Assembly (NCBI GenBank): GCA_035578905.1
Contig: JAQJVL010000306.1
Location: 1,052,785 to 1,116,784, forward strand
From: Stictocephala bisonia
Lineage: Eukaryota; Arthropoda; Insecta; Hemiptera; Membracidae
Direction: 5' to 3'
DNA: 64,000 nucleotides
Position numbers and translations under genes: made by a program. Shown here one piece after another: positions 1 to 11,931 of this stretch. Below the pieces are notes generated by a model. It had not been told where the DNA came from. It searched no databases and saw nothing but the letters and a program-made list of their open reading frames with translations. Each line of letters begins with the position of its first letter. Positions within the stretch are counted from its first letter, which is position 1.

Positions 1-913
1 TGTAGATAGGAACCCTCTCCTGTATCATTTTTAAGGTAGTTTAGTGTTAAATTAAAACCTTTAAAGGGTTTTTTTTTAGAAGTTTTTATTTGTTTTGATA
101 GGCCCACGCCTCTTGATTAAAAAATAGAAATAAGCAGAAATTTTTGGTGGTCAAAATACACCTCAACTCTTAATATTAGGAGACATCCATAGCCCAAAAT
201 TTATAGGGTTTTTGGATTTGTTTTTCCCAAAAAAATAACCCAAAATTTGGGTTTTTGTAAGGGTTTTATTTAAAATTTTTTTGTTTTAAAATATTGGGGA
301 AATTAAAAACATTTTTGCTTGAGAGTAGTCTTTTTCTTAAAGTTTAAATTTAAGGGGAAAAAAATTTTTTTAAAAGTTTTATTAACCCAAAAAATACTAT
401 TAAGGTTTTATATATAATTTTTTTTTATATATATAAAATTTTTATATTTAAAATTTTTAAAATTTATTATATATTAATTTTTTAAAAAAAAAATTTTGTT
501 TTTTTGGGGTTAGGAAAAAAAATTTTCATTACATATTTTAGTATTGTTTTTTATATCCCAAAAGTAAATTTTTAAATTTTGAATAGATCCCAAAAATTTT
601 TACGTGTTGCTTTAAAAAAAATTTAATTTTGAAAACAATTTTTTTTAAATGTTAAATTTTTGGATATTGCCCCCATTTCACATGCAGGGATAGCGATCCT
701 TTTTTTTAAATTAAAATGGGAATTTTTCTGTAATTCCAATTTATTAATTAAAAAAAAAATTTTAAAAACAATAAAAATTTTGGGGTTTAATTGTAAAGTA
801 TATTTAGCCCTTTTTTTTCCGCTTTTAAAGCTTGTGACCTCTGCATGCATTTCCCTTTTCCAACCCCTTTTTTACAAACTGTGCGAGTCCCCCGGTTTTT
901 CCCCTCAGGGAAA
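1..913. other. Homopolymer-rich, very AT-rich sequence abutting an assembly gap
   Basis: Runs of A and T of 6-10 bases alternate throughout and several GGG/CCC/TTTTTTTT runs look stretched. The composition differs from the AT-rich DNA after the gap. No open frame of family character, TIR or repeat unit was recognised. It may be low-accuracy consensus at a contig edge, but that is inference. Confidence 0.55.
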
Positions 914-1012
914 NNNNNNNNNNNNNNNNNNNNNNNNNNNNNNNNNNNNNNNNNNNNNNNNNNNNNNNNNNNNNNNNNNNNNNNNNNNNNNNNNNNNNNN
1001 NNNNNNNNNNNN
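914..1012. other. Assembly gap (99 N)
   Basis: An unbroken run of 99 N. Reading frames that appear to cross it are not real. Confidence 0.99.
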
Positions 1013-1212
1013 ACCATAATATTTGTGCATTTTGTGCTTAATTTGTACTGTGTGACGTTCACTTGTAGTGTTAGAATACATGTACGATAAATCAGACATT
1101 GGCACTGAAACAATTAGATGTAATTTCTTTAGATTTAAACTGGATGCTTATTAAAAGCTGAACAAAGTTTGCTCCTAAGGTGTAGGTTTATGACTTGTAT
1201 ATTATTTAATTA

Positions 1213-1440
1213 CTAGGGGACACTCCTGTACGCTTCTCGTGATAACCCCGTCATGTGATATCATGACTGTATCACGTAATATAATAATGTTAACTTTATT
1301 TACAGTATCTCACTCAAAGAATTTGCGTTGCTACATATTTATTAGTACAAACACCCAATGATATTACTTAGCCTATTTCGTATTCATTTAATTTGTTTTT
1401 GTTTACTAGGTAGTTGAAGATTTAGTTAAATTATTAAAAT
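1213..1440 (-). mobile_element. Helitron 3'-end fragment, CTAGGGGACAC family
   Basis: Begins on the + strand with CTAGGGGACACTCCTG, the reverse complement of the ...CCCCTAG terminus of the complete copy at 49015-49556. The body matches that family (TTTATTTACAGTATCTCACTC, then the AGTTGAAGATT stretch). The hairpin is decayed (TACGCTTCTCGTG). The 5' half is missing. Confidence 0.65.
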
Positions 1441-1857
1441 AACTGAATCAGATTATCATCAGAACCTTCAAGTCCAGTGAGTCAAGTCCTAGAGTCGGAC
1501 GTGAATAAAACCATGCTTACACCCTTCTCTGGTTTAACATAATGAAAGACCTATTCCCTCAATATTAAAAACAACATTATTTACATTCCAAAGGCTGTTA
1601 AATTTGTAAGGATATCAGTATATATTTGAACAGCTGTTACTTTTCAATTCATTTAAATCTCTCTCCACGTTATTTTTATGGCCGCAAAACGTACTTTGAG
1701 GAATTCCTGTTCCTTTCAGAGTGAAAATATTGAAGAATGAAGACCTTATTGCACAACTACAAACGGAGGCAAATTGTTTGACACCTAAACCGTATAAATT
1801 GTTTAAGAAATAAGGAAGGAGTTGCGTTAACAGAAAAAGGGCTTCACGTATATATAA
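1441..1857. other. AT-rich spacer, nothing recognised
   Basis: No coding frame, terminal repeat or tandem unit seen. An AATAAA near 1505 is isolated and not interpretable. Confidence 0.5.
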
Positions 1858-2056
1858 CTATGGGACACCCCTGCACACTTTGCGTGGCAACCCCGACTCT
1901 GCTGCGCTCAACATGTGTTGTGCCTTCAGCCTCGGCATTTGACTTTTGAATACAAGTAATAGTAGATTAACTGTATAACATAAAATCACAATATTAAATT
2001 TATTTACAGTATTACTTGCATTGCTACCTATTGATTAGTATAAATACACCCAACTT
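1858..2056 (-). mobile_element. Helitron 3'-end fragment
   Basis: CTATGGGACACCCCTGCACACTTTGCGTGG is the same terminus as at 32878 and 49556 (reverse complement), with CTAT replacing CTAG and an imperfect hairpin. Homology continues through the TTTATTTACAGTATTACTTGC stretch and stops just before the hAT-like end at 2061. Confidence 0.6.
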
Positions 2057-2060
2057 AACC

Positions 2061-3840
2061 CAGTGGGTCCCAATAGGTGGTCCGCGGGATACAGATTTTT
2101 AAAATAATTAGTATCCAACCGGTTTTAAATTTTCATACCCGTGATATATTTCCATTAGTAGGTTAAGAGTCAATTACTACGTCAGTTAGTAACTCTGAAA
2201 TGTGAATGCTTCAGCCATTGGCATATGCAAAGAGACTGATGTTGTATCTCACAGAGAAGCTCTGGCAGCAACAAATATGCCAGTAACACTTAAAAAATGC
2301 TATTGATGAAGTTGTAAAGATTATTAATTTCATTAAATCATGCCCCCTACAATCCAGGCTGTTGGAAGCATTGTTCAAAGATATGCAGAGTGAAGAGTGA
2401 TCAATATACAGCTCTTGTTACATACCGAGATACAATGGCTTTCCAGAAGAAAGGTTCTTGAAAGGAATTTTTTTAACTCAGAGATGAGGTTTGGGTTTTT
2501 CTCCTGGTAACAAAAACTTCTAATCCATTTGACGATTTTAACTGGCTATGTAAGGCTGCTTACTTATCAGATATTTTTGGACACTTAACACCTTCATCAC
2601 GATGCCATGTTAGTAATAAAAAATATTTCTTCACAAAACTATGCGCCACTGGTGGTACATAGCGAACTTTTTAAACCCCCGGCATGAGGCACCCGTGGTG
2701 CAACAAGTATTGTGTGGGCAACAATACTTGTTCTTAACTGCAGCCGGGTTTTATTTGAGTGTTGTGTATATCTTAAACGTGTCTTATACTAAATATGGAC
2801 CATATATATGTCCACCGGCAGTGCACATTTCAGTGAATTATTACCAGGATTTGCACAATGTAAATACTACATTATAGTTAAAACAAGGATTTTATTTTAT
2901 AATAAGTCAGCCCCAAGATATGTTTTTCATAATGAAAAATAGTTTTCCTGTGATAAAATAACAAGATTTTAACAAATTTTGTTAAAACAGTCAAAGCACA
3001 TTGTAGGATTTCTATCACAACTTTTGTTTCAGACACACTCAATTTTTATTATTACCATTCAACAAACTCATGTATAACGATCATATAAAATTTATATTGT
3101 ACAAACATTACTGAATATTTGAATTGTTGACCTTGAAAACATTGTCTTTTTTTAGCACATTACACTTGATAAAACTACACTTATTTGATTGTTCAAAGAT
3201 TTGTAGCGTGTACCATCGGTGGCGCTCATTGTGGTGAACATGTTAAATTAGCTAAATTTAAGTTTTCAATGGCATAATGTGGATATATTTAGAGTGCAAG
3301 ACAAGGTTCAAGCAATAAAATAACAGTTTGAATCTGGTTCGAAGAGTTGATAAAAAATCATTTATAAACTTCCCATTCCTTCAAAAGTTTTTAGAATCTA
3401 ACTTTGAGGAGTTATTTGAAAATGTTGGAGGAGATATATCAGCCCATATAAGACCTTAGCAACTTCACTAAGATAGTATTTTCCTGAACCAGATAAAACA
3501 AAAAACACAGTTGGATTAGAAATCCGTTTACGAGTATAGGCGTGATTGAGGAGCTAAATTGACTGAAGAAGAAGACCAACTGATTGCCTTGTCAAACAAT
3601 GGAACGCTTAAAAATCTCTACAAAGATGAAAAGCTGTTAGTGTTAGCTAATAGTTCATCGAGACCTCAAAGGGGCTTTAAAATATGTAACACTATTTTGT
3701 ACAACACATAAATGTGAACAGGTTTCCTCAACAATATGTTATATGAAGAATAAATGTCAAAATCGTCTTAGTGTCCATAATGATTTATGTATGAAAGTCT
3801 CAAGCGTGCAACCTGATATCAAAGAAATATTGGATTACAA
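2061..3840 (+). pseudogene. Broken hAT transposase (ZBED5/SCAND3-like), interrupted by a small element
   Basis: Starts with CAGTGGGTCCCAATAGGTGG, which resembles hAT terminal repeats. From about 2238 three frames must be joined to read hAT-like protein: SHREALAATNMPVT, then NAIDEVVKIINFIKSCPLQS, then LHTEIQWLSRRKVLERN, then FDDFNWLCKAAYLSDIFGHL. After an insertion at 2643-3225 it resumes with DKKSFINFPFLQKFLESNFE. It ends near 3650-3838 with CEQVSSTICYMKNKCQNRLS, the C-terminal hAT dimerisation motif. Many frameshifts and stops (TGA after QSEE, TAA after FFSW) make it dead. The N-terminal BED finger and the catalytic front half are missing. The family call rests on remembered motif order for ZBED5-type domesticated or transposon hAT proteins. 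Confidence 0.8.
2643..3225. mobile_element. 583-bp non-autonomous element with TIRs, inserted in the hAT pseudogene
   Basis: The left end GCGCCACTGGTGGTACA is inverted at the right end as GCGCCACCGATGGTACA on the opposite strand, and similarity continues about 10 bp inward. Its interior has no transposase. The hAT protein similarity stops just left of it and resumes just right of it, which supports insertion. The superfamily is not clear; the target duplication is too decayed to call. Confidence 0.55.
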
Positions 3841-4520
3841 ATATTAATTCCATCTTTCAAACCAAATAGAGTTAATCAGTGTACACAATATGTTTAACTC
3901 TGTTTCATGTAATATAAAATCATTGAGAAATATGATAGTAAGTTAAGCCAATGCTTTATGGATTATGTTCTATAAGAACAATTTCTTATAGAACATAATC
4001 CAAAATGACCATTGGTATAGCAAAGACACATTATGTTTAGTAGGTCCCCGATATTTTAAGTAATTTCTTTGAGGTTACGCAACTGATGAACATTTGGAAA
4101 ACACTGATTTTACACCAAATTTTGCCAACTTTAGTTGAGAACATATGTTGGCGAATATCTAGAATGGTCAACATTGAGCTCTATATAAGCTACAAGATCC
4201 CTATAGAACTATGCCATTTATAATTTCATATTTGTTTGAACTTCAGAATTGGTGGTTTTTATTTCCCATGAAATGTCATTCAAGGCATAGTTTTTAAGAT
4301 TTTTATTTTTGAAATCTGTGTCCATATGATTCAATAGAACAGGTTACTCACGATAGAGTTCGTTCAAACTTAAAATATTATCTCTCGACCAGTAAAAATC
4401 ACTTACAAGGTCGTCCATACTGATTTTTACTTCAACAAAACAAACATGTGTACTACTACAAACGGCCAAATAGAGAATTGACACCGAGTCAGCCAACCAT
4501 TTAAATTGGAAAGTGGAGGG
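3841..4520. other. AT-rich spacer, no gene seen
   Basis: Apart from the dyad at 3960-4001 nothing is recognisable. Confidence 0.5.
3960..4001. repeat. Perfect 19-bp inverted repeat, 4-base loop
   Basis: GGATTATGTTCTATAAGAA, loop CAAT, then its exact reverse complement. A second short dyad (CCAATG / CATTGG) lies outside it at 3948 and 4009. Confidence 0.9.
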
Positions 4521-4526
4521 GGAAGT

Positions 4527-5253
4527 GTTGCCAACATTGTTGTGGGTCGCTTGTAAGCCCCGTCAACATTCTATGATCTTAACCGACTACTGGTGGGTAA
4601 TGTTGCCAACACTTTTTTGGTGTTTATTTATTTGCTTCACAACAGGATAAACCCAATTACAACGAAGGCAGTAATGCTACGTAAAAGTGTCTATTGTGGG
4701 TCTTCTTCTTTTAAATAACTCTATTATCCATAAAATGAATTTAAAAATAAAAACTAAATCATACAACAACTACAAATATAGCAATCAAATAAATTATATA
4801 AGCAAACATAACAATGAAATAATTTAAATAAACAAAACACATAACAATCAAATAATTTATATAAGTTGTTCAGGAAATTAAATTAAGCTATCCATTTAGC
4901 AAATTTATGACTTAAAAAAAAATATATATATATATGTGTGTATGTATACAAAATAATAATGAAAACAAACAAACATATACAAAACAAATTCAATAAATAT
5001 TTTAAATTACAACAGAATCACAATAAATAATACATGCATTTCTCCTTGAAACCTGTAATAGTCTCATTAAAAATATCTATATCATTATTTGTTATTGAGT
5101 TATATGACCTCATCATCCGCAACAGCGGCGAGGAAGAATGCATGATTGTTCGCAATATGGTAAATTAAAAATTAAAATAACATTGTTGGCAACAAAGGTT
5201 GAAGAAAATTTTAGTATGACTTTTGTAAATGTTGTCAACATTTGTTGGCAACA
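4527..5253. mobile_element. Possible inverted-repeat element with paired TGTTGCCAACA motifs
   Basis: TGTTGCCAACA occurs at 4526 and 4601; its inverse TGTTGGCAACA occurs at 5184 and 5243. This gives a symmetrical two-motif arrangement at both ends of a roughly 730-bp AT-rich segment. The interior has no coding frame. The weak similarity between the motifs makes the element call tentative. Confidence 0.35.
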
Positions 5254-5326
5254 ATGTAGTCATCTCTTAAGTAAATTCGGCTTTAACCCATTTCAAAGGA
5301 GTTTTTTCATTTGTTTTTGTTTAGCA

Positions 5327-5647
5327 GCTGAAGTTTAAACTCTTAATGCATGGATAGGATAATGTGAAATATACAAAATAAACAAGTTTTTTATTTTGAA
5401 AAACCGCTGTTATTAATTTACTAAAATCAACCCAATGATGTTCTTATGGAAAAAAGAAAATTTTGAGGGGCTGTTTCTACCTCTTAGGAATGACATTTCG
5501 AAAAATCATTTCTTAGTGGGTCCTTTCGTTATTAAAGCTAACTTCCTTTAACATTTTTTGTAAATCCGTTCTGTGGTTTTTGAGATTTCGTGATGAGTGA
5601 GTGAGTGAGCCAGTCACTGGTGTTTGGCTTATATATCTATATAGATA
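5327..5647 (-). mobile_element. Helitron fragment, 5' half only
   Basis: Reverse complement of the first 300 or so bases of the 49015-49556 element: CAGCTGAAG, ACCCAATGATGTTCTTATGG, TGGGTCCTTTCG, GTGAGTGAGTGAG and a terminal TATATCTATATAGA, which reads TCTATATAG on the minus strand. The hairpin/CTAG end is absent. Confidence 0.65.
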
Positions 5648-5789
5648 AGGGCGATTAATTATGGCTATTATTTACTGAAACAATGCAAATACACAGCAAA
5701 AACTCATGTGAGTTAAGAATCAGGTAATTAAACCTCAGTATATAATAATCGTAAATAATTGTATTAAAACAACTGATGAATAATATTTC

Positions 5790-6200
5790 CACTCAACATT
5801 TTATTGAAGAATAATTTTCATGTGTTGTTATTGAAAATATCTTGTTGGCAACTCTGATATGATATGAACACACTTCTTACTGATTTGTGAACGTAGATAA
5901 GAGAAATGTTTCCTCTCAACATTTTAATGAATAATAATTTTCAAATGTTATTATTGAAAAAATTTAAGTTGGCAACTCTGATAAGATACCTTTTGGTTTG
6001 TGTATTTGAGGTGAAAGGATGTCAATTTCCACATCAGAGACTCTGACATAATATGAACGCACTACCTTCTGGTTTGTATACTTAGATGAAGGGATGTTAA
6101 CTCAAATGTACATATCAGAGACTAGGACGTGAAATAAACATGCAAGTTTGTGGTTTGAGTACTTCCGATAAAGGGATGTCAACTCAAATAATCATATGCG
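5790..6200. repeat. Degenerate tandem repeat, about 110-125 bp units
   Basis: The series CTCAACATTTTATTGAAGAA / GTTGGCAACTCTGATA recurs at about 5790 and 5914, and a second module (TGGTTTGTGTA...GGGATGTCAAC...CATATCAGAGACT) recurs near 5995, 6073 and 6150. Units are diverged; non-coding. Confidence 0.5.
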
Positions 6201-7027
6201 CATCATACTAATTTATAATCCACATCTCTAAGACCAGCGTCTTAAGTAAAAAATAAAATAAACAAAAGAAGTATTTCTTTCGTCTTACCTGTTCTGGCTG
6301 GGGGTTGAAGCTGGTCACAAAGGGGGCAGCCTTTAGAAGTCCAAAAGAACACCGCCTCAAAAACCACTGCGAGGCAAACATAGTCACTACACTCTAGTCC
6401 TCACTTCACTTTCTGTTGTGTTCTTTACTTAGTTTGGTTCAACTAATGTCATTACTACTTATAATTAGGAAAATCGATTGAGTTTAAATTAATCGTGCCA
6501 ATTCAATAACATTATGTATTTATACAAATTTAAGTCACAACTAAAAACTTAACGCTTTTCATAAAGAAAAATGGCAAGAGCTCTATGTCAACCTAATGGG
6601 TTGCGGTGTATTGCAGCCTTAGGATGCCATAGTAAGTTCAAACAAGTGTTAGCTGTCATTAACTACTGTTGTCATAAAGCTACTAGTTGGACTGGGTTTA
6701 GCTAAGTAATGTCCGTTAATAATATAAGAAACAGGTACTTCATTATCTACATGAAGCAATAATAATGCCTGTGGATTTTGCAGTAAATCTGTAGGTCCCT
6801 TAGTATTACTGGCCATTGGGTTATTAATAAATGGCTCTTTATAAGCAACAGTTTACCATGGTTAGTAACAATAACTACAATCGTTTATCTACACCCATCA
6901 CACTCATTCATAACTCATATTCACCCAAATATGAGCAGCATTTTAATAATGCAAGTTGTCGACTCTTTCTTCGTGCCCATACCATCTGGTTTAGTCTATA
7001 AATCAGCTTATAGACTTACAAACAACA
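6201..7027. other. Spacer, nothing recognised
   Basis: AT-rich sequence with no open frame longer than chance, no tandem unit and no terminal repeats that I could see. Confidence 0.45.
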
Positions 7028-7029
7028 TA

Positions 7030-8328
7030 CGAGGCCTGTTCAAAAATACATGGACTGTTTGAATTTCGCGGGCCCAGGTAAATCCACTTATAGTGGCTAT
7101 TTTCGTAGAGATAAGATGATTACAACACAATAAATAGATTGTAAATATTATTATTGGTTACTTAGCAACAAGGTTTTTGTGAAGTGTGTTTCCTTCATTT
7201 TGCGGATAATGCAATGTGCGATTTGAACAAGCAAAGTGTTGCTTTGAAATTTTGTGTTAAACTCGGCAAAGCGGTGAGTGAAAAACACTTGATATGCTCA
7301 AGACGGCTTACGGCGACGTTGCTATGAAGCGTGCAACATGTTTTAAGTGGCGTGGACGTTTTAAATATGGCCGTCAGTCGACTTAAGATGATGAGTCCTG
7401 GACAGTCTACCACATCAACTGACAACTCACATGTCAACAAAATCAATACCCTGCTTTGGGAAAATCGTCGTCTGACTGTGAGAGAGCTTGTGAGGAGTGT
7501 GGAATATCAGGGCCATTTCATGAGCTTTTGACTGAAAAATTGTAGATGTGCCGCGTTGTTGCCAAATTTGTTCCACGACTGATGACAGATGAACAAAAAG
7601 CTCATCGTGTGCAGACTTGTGTTACTTGAACGTTCAGAAGAAGATAAACACTTCTTCTCAAAGATTATTACAGGTGACGAATCATGGGTGTATGGTTATG
7701 ATATCGAAAAAGATTCAATCGTTTCAGTGGATGGGGAAAACATCTCCAAGACCAAAAAAAGCTTGCCAAGTTCGTTCCAATGTGAAGGTTTTGCTACAGT
7801 TTTTTTTCGATGCTCAGGGCATTGTGCACTATGAGTACCTCCCACAAGGCTCCTCAGTGAATCAGATTTACTATATTGAAGTTCTTAAACGTCTGCAAGA
7901 CGATATCAGGCGGAAAAGACCAGAAATGTGGAGGAGTCGTGGCTGGTTTTTTATCATGAAAACGCTCCAGCCCATTCAGACCTCAGAACTCGTGAGTTTT
8001 TGGCCAAACACTCGATACCTGTTCTTCCCCACCCACCCTACTCACCTGACCTAGCTCCTTGTGACTTCTTCTTGTTACCCAAACTCAAAAGACCTTTGAA
8101 AGGAAGGATATTTGAGACAATACCCGAGATTAAGGAAAATGCAACGAAGGAGCTGAAGGACATCACAGAAGAATCTTTGCAGGACTGTTTCCAACAGTAG
8201 AAACACTGTTGGAATAAGTGTGTGCATTGGGGAGGGGAGTACTTTGAAGAGGATCATGACATGTAACTTCTCGATAAAATAAATGTTGTGTTATGACATC
8301 AGTATATGCATTTATTGAACAGCCTTCA
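7030..8328 (+). mobile_element. mariner-type transposon with TA target duplications
   Basis: Left end CGAGGCCTGTTCAAAAATAC follows TA (7028-7029). The right end, read on the minus strand, is TGAAGGCTGTTCAATAAATG next to TA (8329-8330). The length of 1.3 kb is normal for mariner, and the interior is the transposase remnant at 7214-8266. The ends match imperfectly, consistent with an old insertion. Confidence 0.88.
7214..8266 (+). pseudogene. mariner transposase pseudogene
   Basis: Pieces in several frames give a mariner order: an N-terminal paired-like HTH part (NKQSVALKFCVKLGKAVSE, TCFKWRGRFKYGRQ), LLWENRRLTVRELVR, then TGDESWVYGYD with the first catalytic Asp, GIVHYEYLPQGSSVNQIYY, HENAPAHS, and PPYSPDLAPCDFFLLPKLK with the third Asp. 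In the middle motif Glu replaces the expected Asp (HDNAP in the family), so even a repaired frame would lack one canonical catalytic residue. Frameshifts near 7280, 7500, 7590, 7700 and 7920 and a stop at about 8198 (TAG) disable it. It ends with EEDHDM and TAA. It lies between the element's own TIRs, so it is the resident transposase and not a captured gene. Confidence 0.88.
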
Positions 8329-8330
8329 TA

Positions 8331-10247
8331 CTTATAATCTGATCACCAGCAAAAAGAAGTTTGCTGATGTTGACTCACTATAAGTCTCGCACAGTAAGGG
8401 GAAATAACGTCATATGATAAAATATTTAACACCTGATATATTAACTTCATGACCCTGAACAACTTGTTCTAAGTGCATTCACTCATAATGAGCTCACGAT
8501 GTACGTCTACGTTATAACTGTTTATAATAACTGTATTTAATATTATTATAAATTTTAAATGTTTAAAATGGTCTAAAAAGTAATCTTGGTTTATTTTATA
8601 TATTACCATTGTTCTATCATGTCAGCACGAACTATACTATTTGATTCGGGGACGACGTAAGCGTGGCCAATGCAAGAACAGAATAATTTATAAAGTCAGC
8701 AGTCCAAGCTTAGTTTTTTATGCTACAATTCCCTAAAAAAATATATTTGAAGGTGAAGGAGTAGAATAAATGTCAACGTCTCTTCAATATCGCTCTCCTA
8801 TCACTCAAGGTATATGTTGACTAGCATTCTCAATGTTTTGGCGAAACATTGATCGTCTCACAGACAACATGTTACCGTTACTTCTACGTGCGTATATTTG
8901 AGAATTAAAAATGTATTATTATTTTCAAGTCATGTTTCACAGAATCCAATTTATAATTATGTCGTTTCTCGTTGTTGAGGATCTCGTTAATTGTCTTGTT
9001 TACTAAAGACACATATACATGAAATATTTTCAAATAAAACAAAAAAATTAAAATAACCTTTTCAGTGCTATGGAGCAATATATGCTGTGGCCATGTTGGA
9101 AGGAAAATGCTACATGATATATCACTGCGGCCATGGCAGCGGAGAATTTTTTGTGAATCATTGTGCCGTAGTTAAATTATTTCAGCCACAATTGTGGGGT
9201 TATCTTAACACAAATTACATAAAATAACACTATGATAAATTTACTATAACATTCATTTGTAATATTTTATTTTTTCATCACCTAATTACAAAAATGGCAA
9301 CATAATTTAAAAGCCACTGACAATTGGTAACTCTGTCACAACAGCTGACATGAAGTTGGTGTGACTTTGTTATTGTTATTAGGTACAGTACCACCTTCTG
9401 GTTAGTTGGTTGTTAGTGACTGTAAGTTTTATTTACTTTTACTCGTATTTTAATTTAGTCTAGTCTAGACACAATGAATGGAAAAACCGACAATATCCCT
9501 TCTAAGTGAAAACGCTGTAGTTGTGTGCAAGAGCATAATGCAACGTAGGAAAGGTCTAAATAAAGTATTTATATTCCTGTACCATGTTAATATTTATGAC
9601 ACATAAATTCAAATAATATATATTTTATTTCAAACAACAAAAAACCATAACCAGTAACATATAGTAGACTATATAAATATAATTTTAATTGTATTAACTG
9701 AGCTATTACCAGTATCCTGATATTTTCTGCCAATTTTTCCATTTTGTAGAAAAAAGGTGATTATTTTATAAACCATCCAAAAATTAAAATATGTAAAACT
9801 TTCAATGTATAATCAAAATTGGATGTACTTTTGAAATGTATTCTAACGACTATAGCGGAAATTTTTTTGTAAATACGTTTTTGGGCCAAGAAGTTCTTTT
9901 AATTCTTTGGGTCAAATTTTAATTCTTTTTTAATACATTTTTGCAAATGTACATATACATATTCATTTGCTACAAAATTCATTACTATAAAATAAAAAAA
10001 GAAATATAACAAAACTTAAATTACAAAGCAAGTTATGAATTATCTCCTGAACCACAATAAAATTACCATTTTGAGCTTAGAACTTCTGAAAACCCCTAAG
10101 ACTTCTCAAATTAAAAGTAAAAAAATCATCTTGCACGCAGAGATAAAGATTTCTATGACAACTTTGCAACACAATTAACAGAATAAATGTACAAAGTTGT
10201 AAACATGACTAGCACTTTTGGATACCACTCAGGCCTACAATAAACTA
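8331..10247. other. AT-rich spacer, no gene recognised
   Basis: No open reading frame of note on either strand, no array and no paired termini found. Possible remnants of old transposons cannot be excluded. Confidence 0.45.
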
Positions 10248-10249
10248 TA

Positions 10250-11127
10250 CAGGGTGTCCAGCTTCGACTGTCATATATTTTAAAGAATTGTTTGTCAGGT
10301 CAATACAAACAAATAATGCAATATAACATGTGTCTTTTCTTGATCATTTGTAGTTTTTTTTTTGTTACAAAAATTTTAATATCTCAAAAACGGCATGATA
10401 CATAATACTGAATTTTCTTATAAAAGTTGATCTTAGAAAGACACATTTTACATAAAATGGATTTAAGTCTAAAATTATCAGTTTCAAAATGGTGGCTGTA
10501 TAAATATTTCAAATTCAAATATAACAAAACTACACATTTTATCCAAAATTGTTGGAACACAATATTTTTTTTTAAATACATTATGCCAAATTCAACGATA
10601 TGCTAGGCTACATTAAAAGATTGGCTGATAAATAACAGAGCAAACTTATTTTTTGTGACTGAAAGCATTTTCTTCTGGGCACATTTTACCTACGATTTGT
10701 AGGCGATGATGATTTCACTCACAAAAAATAAGCTTCTTCTCTTATTTATCATCCAATACTTTTGAGTAGCATATCGTTGAATTTGGCATAATTTAGTGTA
10801 CAAATACTGTGTTCTAATAATTTTGGATAAAATTTATAGTTTTTTTTTATATTTGACTTTGAAAATTTTAGACGGGCACTATTATAAAACTGATAATTTT
10901 AGACATACAGCCTTCTTACATGAAATGTATCATTCTAAGATCAACTTTCACAAGAAAATTCAGTATTTTGTGTCACACGGGTTTTGGAGATAAGTTTTTG
11001 TAAAAAACACACACAGACAGAAAACGAGTTGAGAAAAGACACATATTATATGGTACTATTACTATTTGCTTGTATTGACCTGATAAACAATCCATTAAAT
11101 ATTTGACAGTCGAAGATGGGCACCCTG
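10250..11127. mobile_element. 878-bp foldback/long-TIR non-autonomous element with TA flanks
   Basis: Left end TA-CAGGGTGTCCAGCTTCGA, right end (minus strand) CAGGGTGCCCATCTTCGA-TA. The arms remain complementary for about 370-400 bp each (for example ACTGATAATTTTAGAC near 10890 against its inverse near 10470), leaving a short centre around 10650-10710. There is no transposase. The CAGGGTG ends plus TA duplication suggest a MITE of a TA-targeting superfamily. Other isolated CAGGGTG ends occur at about 13764, 15172 and 52927. Confidence 0.8.
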
Positions 11128-11210
11128 TATATCACTGCTAAAGGGGTTTTTATATAAATACTTGTAATATTAGAAAACAAATTATGAAAATATAAAACAA
11201 CTAGCTGTAC

Positions 11211-11714
11211 CTGCCCGCTTCACCGGTCATAATATTGAGTTTCATTATACATAATCCAAATTACTTAAAATATATCAAACTAAATACATTTTTTAAAACA
11301 ATTATCTACATATATAAAAGCCATTTATCACTCATCACGATTTCTCCAAAAATATACGTCCAACTGACTTGAAATTTTGTAATAGGTTTATTTTGGCCCC
11401 TAGAGGCTCACCAAGAAAGGATTTTCCTCTCTGACTCCGACCCACTGGCCTCCAAATTCCCATGGTATTATTATGGAGCTATAATAATTGATGTATTTAT
11501 TTGATTAACAGCTGTTAAATAAAAACAAATTCAATAAAATTGTGGTAGGCTAAACTTTTAAAATGAAATATAATTGAGTACAGTAGTAGATTATACATAA
11601 CATCACCTGTTCTAAATTGGATACGATGTAAACTGAAAGTTTGCTGCACATTTTTTCGATTATAGAATCAAACTCAATATTCTGACCGGCGGAACGGGCG
11701 GGTGCATATATAGA
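11211..11714 (-). mobile_element. Helitron-like non-autonomous element, CTAGCTGT-end family
   Basis: On the minus strand it begins A|TCTATATATGCACCC and ends GGTACAGCTAG|T, the Helitron A^T insertion pattern with TC and CTAG termini. Subterminal sequences of both ends are partly inverted copies (ACCGG...CGGGC and ATATTGAGTTT). A + strand start of another Helitron (TCTACATATATAAAAGCC at 11305) lies inside. This is a short, nested and weakly conserved copy. Confidence 0.5.
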
Positions 11715-11869
11715 TGTTAAATTTAGTTTGAAATTTCTACTAAAACATAAATAACAACATTTAGTATTTTAAAACTATGTTCTAAAATTTAAATCTTACT
11801 GAACACGAAACCCTAGTCACTATATAATATTTCTGGCCTTTCAGGTAATTTAAGCCCATGCATGAGACA

Positions 11870-11931
11870 ACATATTCAGACCACCTCCCACAGCCGACCT
11901 TCACCAGCAAGACTGATAGGACCCCGTGGGA
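11870..11931 (+). repeat. Left remnant of the 101-bp satellite
   Basis: CACCTCCCACAGCCGACCTTCACCAGCAAGACTGATAGGACCCCGTGGG (read in pieces) matches the diverged 101-bp units near 21180-21540. It is cut at CCCGTGGGA, where the MULE begins. Confidence 0.8.

Noticed and set aside
660..1113. Several frames crossing the N gap
   Set aside because: They include unknown residues and low-complexity sequence, so they cannot be supported.
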